Assembly: GCA_028683685.1 (NCBI GenBank)
Contig: JAQUHH010000117.1
Coordinates: 1-7,251 of the forward strand
DNA length: 7,251 bases
Direction: 5' to 3'
Origin: Bacteroidales bacterium
GTDB taxonomy: Bacteria > Bacteroidota > Bacteroidia > Bacteroidales > WCHB1-69
Shown: piece by piece, positions 1 to 6,938 of the stretch
How positions within the stretch are numbered: position 1 is the first letter of the stretch
Layout of the letters: every line of letters starts with the position of its first letter
Position numbers and translations under genes: made by a program
Notes under the pieces: model-generated
Told to the model about the DNA's origin: nothing
What the model saw: only the letters and a program-made list of their open reading frames with translations
Databases searched by the model: none

Positions 1-864
1 ATTGCTCAGCGATTAGCTGCTCAGAATCCCAATTCAGAAGGAACGAATGCAGAAAATGGATATCCTGATGGCTATGGTCCAAATTCTCAAAACGTACTTA
101 TTCCCGCATTTTTAGCAGCCTATTCAGGTACCAGTCCATCGAAAGTTGGCTTGAATACTTTTCCTACCATTCCTCTCCCTAACTGGAGAATAACGTACAC
201 TGGTTTAGCTAAAATAAAATGGATTGCCGATTATTTTCAAACATTATCTGTTTCCAACGCATATACCTGTGTTTATGGAGTGAATTCATTTACAAGCAAC
301 ATCAACTATCGTCCAGATAGCGATGGTTTTCAATATGTTAGAGATGCTTTGACCAATTTTATTCCACAAGAAGAAATTGCTCAAGTAACCATTAATGAGC
401 AACTCAATCCACTAATAAATTTTGATGCAACCTTAAAAAATAGTTTAATGGCAAAAGTTGAATTTAAAAAATCCAGAAATCTAGCCTTAAGTTTTGCCAA
501 TAGCCAACTTACAGAAATTTCTAGCAACGAAATGATTTTTGGAGTTGGGTATCGTTTTAAAGATATCTCTATGACTTTTAATTTTAGTGGGGTTCGTAAA
601 AACATAAAAAGTGATTTAAATTTAAAAGCTGATTTATCCATTCGTGATAATCGAACGACCCTTCGTAAAATCATTGAAAATGTAAATCAAATTTCAACTG
701 GACAGCGCGTAATTACCATCAATATTTCTGCTGACTACCAGTTGAGTCAAAAGTTTACCATTCGAGCATTTTATGATCAAATTTTAAATAAACCCTATGT
801 GTCAAATCAATTTCCAACCAGCAATATAAATAGTGGTATTAGTGTACGATTTACGCTAAACTAA
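1..864 (+). CDS. sprA: SprA (Sov), T9SS outer-membrane translocon, C-terminal part
   Basis: This is the 3' end of a gene that begins outside the window; the frame is open from base 1 to a TAA at 862-864 and gives 287 residues. SprA forms the very large outer-membrane beta-barrel through which type IX secretion substrates pass; full-length members exceed 2,000 residues. The identification rests on recalled family signatures: VLIPAFLAAYSG at residues 32-43 of the fragment, PLPNWRITYTGL at 58-69, and the segment around SNAYTCVYGVNSFTSN at 85-100. The remainder alternates polar and hydrophobic residues as expected of barrel strands and ends in a short strand finishing FTLN. A TTG at 151 could be mistaken for a start, but homologous sequence continues upstream of it. 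The next gene, rsmE, follows after 55 nt on the same strand and may be co-transcribed. A T9SS substrate is encoded further along this window. Confidence is high for the family; the N-terminal part is unseen. Confidence 0.93.
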   Translation: MAQRLAAQNPNSEGTNAENGYPDGYGPNSQNVLIPAFLAAYSGTSPSKVGLNTFPTIPLPNWRITYTGLAKIKWIADYFQTLSVSNAYTCVYGVNSFTSNINYRPDSDGFQYVRDALTNFIPQEEIAQVTINEQLNPLINFDATLKNSLMAKVEFKKSRNLALSFANSQLTEISSNEMIFGVGYRFKDISMTFNFSGVRKNIKSDLNLKADLSIRDNRTTLRKIIENVNQISTGQRVITINISADYQLSQKFTIRAFYDQILNKPYVSNQFPTSNINSGISVRFTLN

Positions 865-905
865 AATACTGCAAAATAAAACGAACGGATTTCACATAAC
901 AAAAT

Positions 906-911
906 AAGGAG
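906..911 (+). promoter_or_regulatory. Shine-Dalgarno sequence of rsmE
   Basis: AAGGAG lies 8 nt before the ATG at 920 and supports that start. Most Bacteroidota genes lack a Shine-Dalgarno sequence, and the other two starts visible here (ychF and the large secreted protein) have only A/T-rich leaders, so this one stands out. Confidence 0.6.
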
Positions 912-919
912 TTGGAAAA

Positions 920-1627
920 ATGTATTTTTTTTATGCGGAAAATATTTTAATAGACGATACCATCGTTCTCGACCGAGAAGAATCGAGACATTGCATTCGC
1001 TCATTGCGAAAAAAAACAGGCGATCAAGTATATGTTACAGATGGAAAAGGAGCTTTGTTTGTAGCCGAAATAACAGACGATAACATGAATCAAACTCTGT
1101 TGAAACGAATTCGTCAAACCGAGGCTCCCTACCCTAAAAAACATCATTTGCGAATGGCTGTTTCCCCTCTAAAGAATCCCGATCGTTTTGAATGGTTTGT
1201 CGAAAAGGCAGTCGAAATTGGAATTGACGAAATTATTCCCATCGTCTGTCATCGTACCGAAAAAAGTCAGCTCAAATTAGAACGACTTAATAGAATAGCC
1301 TTGGCCGCAATGAAGCAGTCGATGAAAACGGTACTTCCAAAAATCCAAGTACCCATTAAAATTAAAGACTTTCTATATGCTTCCACAGAACAGGAAACAA
1401 AAGTCATTGCATGGTGCGAAACATCTAAAGAAAAGGGGATTCAAGAAATTCTTGGAAATTCAACAAACATCTCCATTTTGATTGGACCAGAAGGTGATTT
1501 TACAAAAGAAGAAGTGGACTTGGCTATGGGCCAAGGTTTTATTCCAGTAAGCCTAGGGCCGTCTCGTTTTCGCACCGAAACAGCCGCAGTTTTGGCTTGC
1601 CACCATGCATTTTTGACCCAAAAATAA
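920..1627 (+). CDS. rsmE: 16S rRNA (uracil1498-N3)-methyltransferase RsmE
   Basis: RsmE methylates N3 of U1498 in helix 44 of 16S rRNA, near the decoding centre, using S-adenosylmethionine; it acts in the cytoplasm on the small subunit. The 235-residue product has the normal family length. An N-terminal PUA-like domain covers about residues 1-70 (SRHCIRSLRKKTGD at 22-35). The C-terminal SPOUT methyltransferase domain contains a helix with FEWFVEKAVEIGIDEIIPI, then the cofactor-binding knot motifs GPEGDF (189-194) and LGPSRFRTETA (212-222). All key motifs are intact. The ATG at 920 is set by AAGGAG 8 nt upstream. The gene follows sprA by 55 nt on the same strand and faces ychF, with only 32 nt between the two stop codons. 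Family assignment is secure. Confidence 0.96.
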   Translation: MYFFYAENILIDDTIVLDREESRHCIRSLRKKTGDQVYVTDGKGALFVAEITDDNMNQTLLKRIRQTEAPYPKKHHLRMAVSPLKNPDRFEWFVEKAVEIGIDEIIPIVCHRTEKSQLKLERLNRIALAAMKQSMKTVLPKIQVPIKIKDFLYASTEQETKVIAWCETSKEKGIQEILGNSTNISILIGPEGDFTKEEVDLAMGQGFIPVSLGPSRFRTETAAVLACHHAFLTQK

Positions 1628-1632
1628 AAAGC

Positions 1633-1654
1633 TTTAAAAAAGTAAGTTTTTAAA
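1633..1654. terminator. Possible bidirectional terminator between rsmE and ychF
   Basis: An 8-bp inverted repeat (TTTAAAAA at 1633-1640, TTTTTAAA at 1647-1654) with a 6-nt loop sits in the 32-nt gap between the convergent stop codons. The position suits a shared terminator, but the stem is entirely A/T and would be weak. Confidence 0.3.
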
Positions 1655-1659
1655 ACAAA

Positions 1660-2757
1660 CTAGACATTAAAACGAATGTGCAGAATATCTCCATCTTGTA
1701 CGATGTAGTTTTTCCCTTCTACACTCATTTTTCCAGCTTCTTTGCATTTTGTTTCAGAACCATACGCTTTTAAATCTTCAAACTTTATCACTTCAGCTCT
1801 AATAAAACCTCTTTCCAAATCGCTATGAATTGCACCTGCAGCTTGAGGTGCAGACATTCCCTTAGAAATAGTCCATGCTCTGTTTTCTTTTCCACCAACG
1901 GTGAAAAACGAAATTAAATTCAACAACTCATAAGAGGCTCTGATTAAGATATTTACACTGGGTTCTTTCAATCCCATATCTTCCAAAAACATTAAACGTT
2001 CATCTTCGTCTTCGAGTTCTGCAATTTCTGCTTCTAATTTAGCCGCTACCACAATAACTTGTTCTTTCGTATTTGCAAATTTTTCTACTACCGCTTGTGA
2101 ATATTTATTTCCTGAAACAGCATTGTCATCATCCACATTGCAAACGAAAAGAACTGGTTTTTCTGTGAGTAACATTAACTCATTGGTGAATTTTTTATCT
2201 TCTTCACTTAGATCAAGCGAACGAATATTTTCAAAATTTTCCAGATGATCTTTGCATCTTGTAAGGACCTCAATGGCTCTTTTAGCATCCTTCTCTCCTA
2301 TTTTAGCTCCTTTTTCGGCTTTGATAATTTTCTTTTCAATTTGCTCTAAATCTTTAACTTGCAATTCCAAGTCAACAATTTCAATATCTCTGAGCGGATC
2401 AATGGAACCTTCCATATGCGGCATATTGGGATCATCGAAGCAGCGAAGTACATGAATTAGAGCATCTACTTGACGAATGTCTGCTAAAAATGCATTTCCA
2501 ATGCCTTCACCCTGACTTGCTCCTTTTGCCAATCCTGGAATATCCACAACTTCCACATTGGCATACATTATTTTTTCAGCCTTGATAAAGGCATTAATCT
2601 CTTGCAATCGAGGATCCGGAACATCACAAACACCAAGGTTTGATTTATTACTGCTAAAAGCAAAATTTGTAGCTTGTGCTTTCGTATTTGATATACAGTT
2701 AAAAAGAGTTGTCTTCCCAGAGTTGGTCAAACCAACAATACCACATTTTAATCCCAT
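1660..2757 (-). CDS. ychF: YchF/OLA1-family P-loop ATPase, divergent form
   Basis: YchF proteins are Obg-related cytoplasmic P-loop NTPases that hydrolyse ATP rather than GTP and associate with ribosomes; roles in translation and stress responses are reported. The 365-residue length matches the family. Visible in order: G1 loop GLTNSGKTT (9-17), a switch I region around NFAFSSNKSNLG (31-42), G3 DIPGLAKGAS (72-81), a helical coiled-coil-like insert (about 125-200, ELQVKDLEQIEKKI), a G4-position NVDDDN (207-212) in place of the GTPase NKxD, and the C-terminal TGS/DUF933 domain (about 283-365: FFTVGGKENRAWTI, then GFIRAEVIKFEDL and YIVQDGDILHIRFNV). From memory, canonical members read GLPNVGKST, NFPFCTIEPN and DIAGL, so this copy differs in G1, switch I and G3, although the Walker A pattern GxxxxGK[ST] is kept. 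It may be a distinct paralogue. The ATG has no Shine-Dalgarno sequence. The gene converges on rsmE. Confidence 0.92.
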   Translation of the reverse strand: MGLKCGIVGLTNSGKTTLFNCISNTKAQATNFAFSSNKSNLGVCDVPDPRLQEINAFIKAEKIMYANVEVVDIPGLAKGASQGEGIGNAFLADIRQVDALIHVLRCFDDPNMPHMEGSIDPLRDIEIVDLELQVKDLEQIEKKIIKAEKGAKIGEKDAKRAIEVLTRCKDHLENFENIRSLDLSEEDKKFTNELMLLTEKPVLFVCNVDDDNAVSGNKYSQAVVEKFANTKEQVIVVAAKLEAEIAELEDEDERLMFLEDMGLKEPSVNILIRASYELLNLISFFTVGGKENRAWTISKGMSAPQAAGAIHSDLERGFIRAEVIKFEDLKAYGSETKCKEAGKMSVEGKNYIVQDGDILHIRFNV

Positions 2758-2806
2758 GTTCTATTTTTTCTGCGAAATTATTAAAAAAAACGATGCGGAA
2801 TTATGC

Positions 2807-2850
2807 ATTGATGAAAAACAAAAAGGGACTCCCTTGCGAGAATCCCTTTT
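2807..2850 (-). terminator. Rho-independent terminator of the large T9SS-secreted protein gene
   Basis: Read on the minus strand just past the stop codon at 2874, an 8-bp stem (arms 2843-2850 and 2821-2828, AAAAGGGA/TCCCTTTT) is extended inward by CTC/GAG (2829-2831 with 2838-2840) across a 2-nt bulge. It is followed by a T-rich run (about 2820 down to 2807). This closes the large gene before ychF, so ychF probably has its own promoter within about 2758-2806. Confidence 0.8.
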
Positions 2851-2873
2851 GCAGTATGAAATAAAACCGTAAA

Positions 2874-5800
2874 TTATTCAGATTTACTAATTCTAGTGGT
2901 ATAAACTTGATTTGCATTATTCACGCGAACCAGATAAATTCCATTCGCAAATGCATTCATATCCAAAACATTAAGTCCGTTTTCAAGCGAACGACGAACC
3001 ATCAATCTACCTTGCATATCTAGAACTTCCAAGGTATACAAACCATCCGAATCAATGGTAAATACTCCATTGGAAGGATTTGGATAGATACTTAGGAAGA
3101 TGCTGTTGTTTTCGGAAATTCCTGTTCCGTCTAATTCAAACTCAACATTGACATTTGTTTCAGACATAATATTTGTCACGGTATACTCATTTGAAGTATT
3201 TGCAGGAACAATGGTTGAATTTAGAGTCCACTCTTTAACTCTATAGCCATTTTCGGGGGTTGCCGTAAAAACAACATCATTTCCTTCTTCTACCAAATCT
3301 CCAGTGCTGATTTCAACACCTTCAACTTTGGCAATAAGGGTACCGTTTGCACCAACAACACTGAAATTGACCACATGTGTGATGGGTTCAGGAATGGCTT
3401 CAAACTCGACACTTACATCGGCATCTGCATTAAGAGCTGACAAAGTATATGTATTGCTTGTGTTTGCGGAAACTACCACGTTGTTGAGTTTCCACTCTTT
3501 TACTTGGTAATCAACAGCAGGAACAGCGGTAAAAACAACATCTTTTCCTTCTTGAACAGATGCAGGGCTGGTAATTGGAGCAGCATCAACGGTTGCCGAT
3601 AAAGTTCCATGAGCCCCAACAACATCGAATGTGACATCAAAATCTTGAAGAGGCAATGTGATAATCACATTTTCAAGACCTACGTTTCCTGTAATTTTTT
3701 CAGTATAAACCCATTTAACAATACGAGTTGTTGGTAATAGATTGTGCGTAAATGAAGTATAAGCAGTATGGTCTATTTCACCAATTCCGCTGTAACTTTC
3801 TACAGAAGTCCAGGTTGAGCCATCGACAGATTCCATAATTTCAAAAGTTCCGTCCCATGAAACTGAACCACTTGTATTTCCTTTGATTGAATATATTAGC
3901 AGGCCAGGTTCTTGATCAAAATGAACTTTTAGCATATCACCAGAGCTGTCAAATTTAGCAGCACCTGCCGAATAATCAGTGCCTAATCCAGTTTGTGTCC
4001 ATCCTGCAGGAAGACCATTTTGCCATGGACCCGAATAATCAATAGGTAGACTTGCAATAGGTTCGTTTTGTAAAACAACAGCAATTGTAGCTGTTTCTGT
4101 TACAACAAAACCATTAACAAGGACTGATTGGTAGGAAGGAGCATCCACAGAATAATCATACGTTCCTGCTGCTATATTATTGAAAACATAATCTCCTACT
4201 GGATTTGCAAGCCCGTTAAAAGTAATTACTGCGTTTGTAATATCAACGTTCAAAGCATCTTTTACCGTAAATGTAATTGTATAGGTTGGAATGGCTTCAA
4301 ACTCGATACTCACATTGGCATCTGCTTGCAAGTTCATCAAGGTGTACGTTAAAGAAGTATTATCGTCCACTACAATTCCATTTAATTTCCATTCTTTCAC
4401 TTGGAAACCGGCATCAGGAACAGCCGTGAAAACGACATTTTTACCAATCAAAACACTTGCAGGGCTGGTGATTTGAGTTCCACTAACAGCGGCGGTTAAG
4501 CTTCCATTTCCGTCTATTACAGCGAAAGTAACTGCATATGTAGTCGTTGGGATTTCTTCAAATTCAACGCTTACATTTGCATTGGCAGCAAGATTTAGTA
4601 AAGTGTATGTATTTTCAGTATTCTCAGTAATAACAGTACCGTTGAGTTTCCATTCTTTCACTTGATAACCAACATCGGGTGTTGCTGTAAAAACAACATC
4701 TTTTCCTTCTTGAACAGAAGCAGGACTGGTAATATCAACAGCATCTACAGAAGCTGTCAGAGTTCCATTGATTCCAATAACATTAAATGTTACGTCAAAA
4801 TCTTCCAAAGGTGATGGTTCTGTAATAATTACATCATCCAATGCAATATTTCCATTTCCTTTTGTTGTGTATGTCCATTTTACGTTTCGTGTAGTAGATA
4901 GTAAATTAAAGTTTTCGGTAACAAGAACTCCTGTTAATTCACCATCGGTTTCATATTTTTTCACACTTGTCCACACGATGCCATCAGCCGATTCTTCTAC
5001 ATCAAAAACACCACTCCAAGGACCACTTGTGTTTGCTTTAATAGTATAAGACAAAGTACCTGGTGTTTCATCAAATTGAACCATCATGTTGACACCTGAG
5101 TTGTCGAAACGAGCAGCAGCACCAGCATAATCATTGCCTAATCCAGTTTGTGTCCAACCATCAGGAAGACTATTTTTCCAAGGACCCGAATAATTAATTG
5201 GTAAACTTGCAATGGGTTGGTTTTGTAACACAACAGCAATCGTTGTTGTTTCTGTTACAACAAAACCACTAACAAGGGCTGATTGATAGGAAGGAGCAAC
5301 CACAGAATAATCATACGTTCCTGCTGCTATATTATTAAAAACATAATCTCCTGCTGGATTTGCAACCCCATCAAAAGTAATTACTGCGTTTGTTATATCA
5401 ACATCCAAAGCATCTTTTACCGTAAATGTAATTGCATAGGTTGGAATGGCTTCAAACTCAACACTTACGTCAGAAACAGAAGTAACATTCGTTAATGTAA
5501 AATTATTTGTTGTATTTCCAGAAACTATAGCCGTATTTAATTTCCATTCTTTTACTTGGTATCCAACTGCTGGAACGGCTGTAAAAACAACATCTTTTCC
5601 TTCTAAAACATCAGCTGGGCTTGTAATCGCTACATCATCCACTGTTGCTGTTAAATTTCCATTACCATTTACAACAGCATAAGTAACAGCGTATGTAGTT
5701 GTTGGAATTTCTTTAAATTCAACATTTACAATTGCATTGGCAGCAATGTTTGATAAAGTATATGTATTGCTAGTATTTTCATCAACCACAACACTATTAA

Positions 5801-6692
5801 GTTTCCATTCTTTTACTTGGTAACCAGCATCGGGGGTAGCTGAAAAAACAACGTCTTTTCCTTCTTGAACAGAAGCAGGACTAGTAATATCAACAGCATC
5901 TACAGAAGCTGTCAGAATTCCATGGGTTCCAATAACATTAAATGTTACGTCAAAATCTTCCAAAGGAAGGCTTGAGCCATTGGCGGTAATCGAAACGTCA
6001 TCAATCCCTAAAGCTTGCGCATTAGAGGTAGTCAATCCTGAAGTAACAGAATAATTCCAAGCTAAATACAAAACACCATCGGCTGCTAAAGCTACTGGCA
6101 GTGTTTTGCTTGTAACACTAACAACAGAACCGGGAGCAGCAGCATAGCCTTCGTTGTCAGCATCTGCAACAAAACTGCTTAAAAAATCATTTCCCGCAGA
6201 AGTCCATGCTGTACCATCTGTGGAATAATACATTTGAATTGAAAACCCCGTAGCATTTGATCCATTCCTGTATTTTTCAACATTATATGAAATGGTAAAG
6301 TCAGGAATTTCTGTCAATCCATTGTTTTTTAGCTGCGTATACACATTTACTGATTTTGACTTGGACCCTGAAGAAATCCCTCCAATAGCCCTGTCAGTTT
6401 CAGTCGCAGCATCCCCTGCCGCAAAATTATAAATCCCATTTGCGGCTGTTGTAGACATCAAATTGCCTCCGGATTGCTCCGTAGCGGATAAAGCTGCTGA
6501 ATAAGAACCAAGTGTCCTTACCGCATTGTTTTTATCCACCTTCCAATTCGTTGGCATTGTTGAAACGGCATCTGTTCCTATGTTGAAATTCTCGCTGATG
6601 GAGTTTCCAACGCTGATGTTTATTTGTCCATTAATTTGGCTACCCCAAACTAAAAGAACAAAAAACATTAAAAAAGTACTAATTTTTCTCAT
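2874..6692 (-). CDS. Large modular T9SS-secreted surface protein with duplicated beta-domain blocks
   Basis: A 1272-residue secreted protein of unknown specific function. A signal peptide covers about residues 1-22 (basic start MRK, hydrophobic 6-16, small residues before Q23). Residues about 24-245 form an N-terminal beta-sandwich-like domain with TDRAIGGISSGS (99-110) and the late motif LGIDDVSI (228-235), a pattern I recall from other secreted Bacteroidota proteins. Then come 'bacterial repeat' domains A1-A6 (246-330, 331-417, 631-715, 716-802, 1017-1101, 1102-1187), each with YQVKEWKLN or a close variant; two PEGA/carboxypeptidase-regulatory-like domains (418-491, 803-876); and two jelly-roll-like domains (492-630, 877-1016) containing GWTQTGLG. 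The end is a T9SS type A sorting domain (about 1192-1272) with YPNPSNG (1203-1209) and GIYLVRV (1251-1257). I see no catalytic motif and no cysteine. An adhesin or matrix role is inferred. The ATG at 6692 has an A/T-rich leader without Shine-Dalgarno sequence; the signal peptide supports it. Confidence 0.93.
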   Translation of the reverse strand: MRKISTFLMFFVLLVWGSQINGQINISVGNSISENFNIGTDAVSTMPTNWKVDKNNAVRTLGSYSAALSATEQSGGNLMSTTAANGIYNFAAGDAATETDRAIGGISSGSKSKSVNVYTQLKNNGLTEIPDFTISYNVEKYRNGSNATGFSIQMYYSTDGTAWTSAGNDFLSSFVADADNEGYAAAPGSVVSVTSKTLPVALAADGVLYLAWNYSVTSGLTTSNAQALGIDDVSITANGSSLPLEDFDVTFNVIGTHGILTASVDAVDITSPASVQEGKDVVFSATPDAGYQVKEWKLNSVVVDENTSNTYTLSNIAANAIVNVEFKEIPTTTYAVTYAVVNGNGNLTATVDDVAITSPADVLEGKDVVFTAVPAVGYQVKEWKLNTAIVSGNTTNNFTLTNVTSVSDVSVEFEAIPTYAITFTVKDALDVDITNAVITFDGVANPAGDYVFNNIAAGTYDYSVVAPSYQSALVSGFVVTETTTIAVVLQNQPIASLPINYSGPWKNSLPDGWTQTGLGNDYAGAAARFDNSGVNMMVQFDETPGTLSYTIKANTSGPWSGVFDVEESADGIVWTSVKKYETDGELTGVLVTENFNLLSTTRNVKWTYTTKGNGNIALDDVIITEPSPLEDFDVTFNVIGINGTLTASVDAVDITSPASVQEGKDVVFTATPDVGYQVKEWKLNGTVITENTENTYTLLNLAANANVSVEFEEIPTTTYAVTFAVIDGNGSLTAAVSGTQITSPASVLIGKNVVFTAVPDAGFQVKEWKLNGIVVDDNTSLTYTLMNLQADANVSIEFEAIPTYTITFTVKDALNVDITNAVITFNGLANPVGDYVFNNIAAGTYDYSVDAPSYQSVLVNGFVVTETATIAVVLQNEPIASLPIDYSGPWQNGLPAGWTQTGLGTDYSAGAAKFDSSGDMLKVHFDQEPGLLIYSIKGNTSGSVSWDGTFEIMESVDGSTWTSVESYSGIGEIDHTAYTSFTHNLLPTTRIVKWVYTEKITGNVGLENVIITLPLQDFDVTFDVVGAHGTLSATVDAAPITSPASVQEGKDVVFTAVPAVDYQVKEWKLNNVVVSANTSNTYTLSALNADADVSVEFEAIPEPITHVVNFSVVGANGTLIAKVEGVEISTGDLVEEGNDVVFTATPENGYRVKEWTLNSTIVPANTSNEYTVTNIMSETNVNVEFELDGTGISENNSIFLSIYPNPSNGVFTIDSDGLYTLEVLDMQGRLMVRRSLENGLNVLDMNAFANGIYLVRVNNANQVYTTRISKSE
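2877..3119 (-). other. T9SS type A C-terminal sorting domain (coding segment)
   Basis: Residues about 1192-1272 of the large secreted protein. The domain carries YPNPSNG near its start, a LEVLDMQGRL strand-turn segment, GIYLVRV, and the terminal strand VYTTRISKSE. In this family the domain directs export through the T9SS translocon and is normally removed or used for attachment at the cell surface. It links this gene product to the SprA channel encoded at the start of the window. Confidence 0.93.
3132..3644 (-). repeat. Partial repeat block 3 (A5-A6 only)
   Basis: Residues 1017-1187: A5 (3390-3644) and A6 (3132-3389). A5 opens with DFDVTFDVVG like A1 and A3. A6 is the most diverged copy (YRVKEWTLN in place of YQVKEWKLN). 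No B or C domain follows; the sorting domain takes their place, which makes 2.5 blocks in all. Confidence 0.85.
3645..4802 (-). repeat. Repeat block 2 (A3-A4-B2-C2), 386 codons
   Basis: Residues 631-1016: A3 (4548-4802), A4 (4287-4547), B2 (4065-4286), C2 (3645-4064). B2 and B1 differ at about 18 of about 240 aligned bases by hand count. A 40-nt stretch (4772-4811) is identical to 5927-5966, and a 37-nt stretch (4145-4181) to 5300-5336. C2 is more diverged from C1 than B2 is from B1, but keeps the frame of GWTQTGLG and the terminal VIIT. Confidence 0.9.
4803..5957 (-). repeat. Repeat block 1 (A1-A2-B1-C1), 385 codons
   Basis: Residues 246-630 of the large secreted protein: bacterial-repeat domains A1 (5703-5957) and A2 (5442-5702), PEGA-like B1 (5220-5441), and jelly-roll-like C1 (4803-5219). 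It recurs as block 2 with an offset of exactly 1155 bp over A and B. A1 starts with DFDVTFNVIG and A2 with TTTYAVT, and the same alternation is seen in block 2, so the whole block was duplicated rather than single domains. Confidence 0.9.
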
Positions 6693-6799
6693 TTGAATTT
6701 ATTTTTAATTTTTAACTCACTTACAATTACAAATAGAAACAATAAAAAATGCAAATTGTTTTAAATTCACCATCTTTTAAATGTATCATGAAAACTTTA

Positions 6800-6807
6800 C
6801 AAAATTA
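6800..6807 (-). promoter_or_regulatory. Candidate -7 element for the large secreted protein gene
   Basis: On the minus strand this reads TAATTTTG, matching the Bacteroidota TAnnTTTG -7 consensus, about 108 nt before the start codon. No clean TTTG -33 element lies at the usual distance upstream; only a GGTTTT run is present. In DNA this AT-rich the match could be chance. Confidence 0.25.
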
Positions 6808-6882
6808 CAAATATTTTGATTAAAACCACTATTTTAAAAGGACAACGGAAACTTTTTTATGTGTATTGTAAATATCAAATAC

Positions 6883-6919
6883 AAAAAGTACAAATATCCA
6901 TTGGATATTTGTACTTTTT
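6883..6919 (-). terminator. Rho-independent terminator after the response regulator gene
   Basis: A perfect 18-nt inverted repeat (6883-6900 and 6902-6919) with a single central base begins 20 nt past the response regulator stop. On the minus strand the stem ends in a run of five T followed by GTATTTG, giving a T-rich tail. The flanks are symmetrical enough to work in both directions, but only the minus-strand gene needs it here. Confidence 0.8.
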
Positions 6920-6938
6920 AAATATTAAGGTAAAAAAA

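Noticed and set aside
151..153. TTG at 151 as the start of a 237-residue protein.
   Set aside because: The frame is open to base 1, and the upstream residues (VLIPAFLAAYSG) match SprA, so the codon is internal.
381..674. Open frame of 97 codons on the minus strand inside sprA.
   Set aside because: It is antisense to a well-identified coding region, and its product has no recognisable domain.
2773..2780. TAATTTCG on the minus strand as a -7 element for ychF.
   Set aside because: It has one mismatch to TAnnTTTG, no -33 partner at the right distance, and would leave a very short leader.
2252..2872. Open frames on the plus strand over ychF (2252-2455) and over the ychF 5' end plus the adjacent terminator (2558-2872).
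   Set aside because: They oppose strongly conserved YchF coding sequence, and the second runs through a terminator hairpin; no homology is apparent.
4128..5495. Two similar antisense frames (4128-4352 and 5283-5495, +) that look like a pair of related small proteins.
   Set aside because: They are offset by exactly 1155 bp and lie over the duplicated B and A domains of the minus-strand gene, so their similarity follows from the repeat. There is no ribosome binding site or family resemblance.
3304..5682. Further plus-strand open frames at 3304-3510, 4291-4476, 4768-5049 and 5446-5682.
   Set aside because: All are shadows of the minus-strand repeat protein, and similarities among them mirror its A domains.
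3132..5957. Periodic repeats considered as a CRISPR array or intergenic repeat.
   Set aside because: The repeats are coding, in frame, hundreds of bases long and diverged at codon level; there are no short identical repeats with unique spacers.
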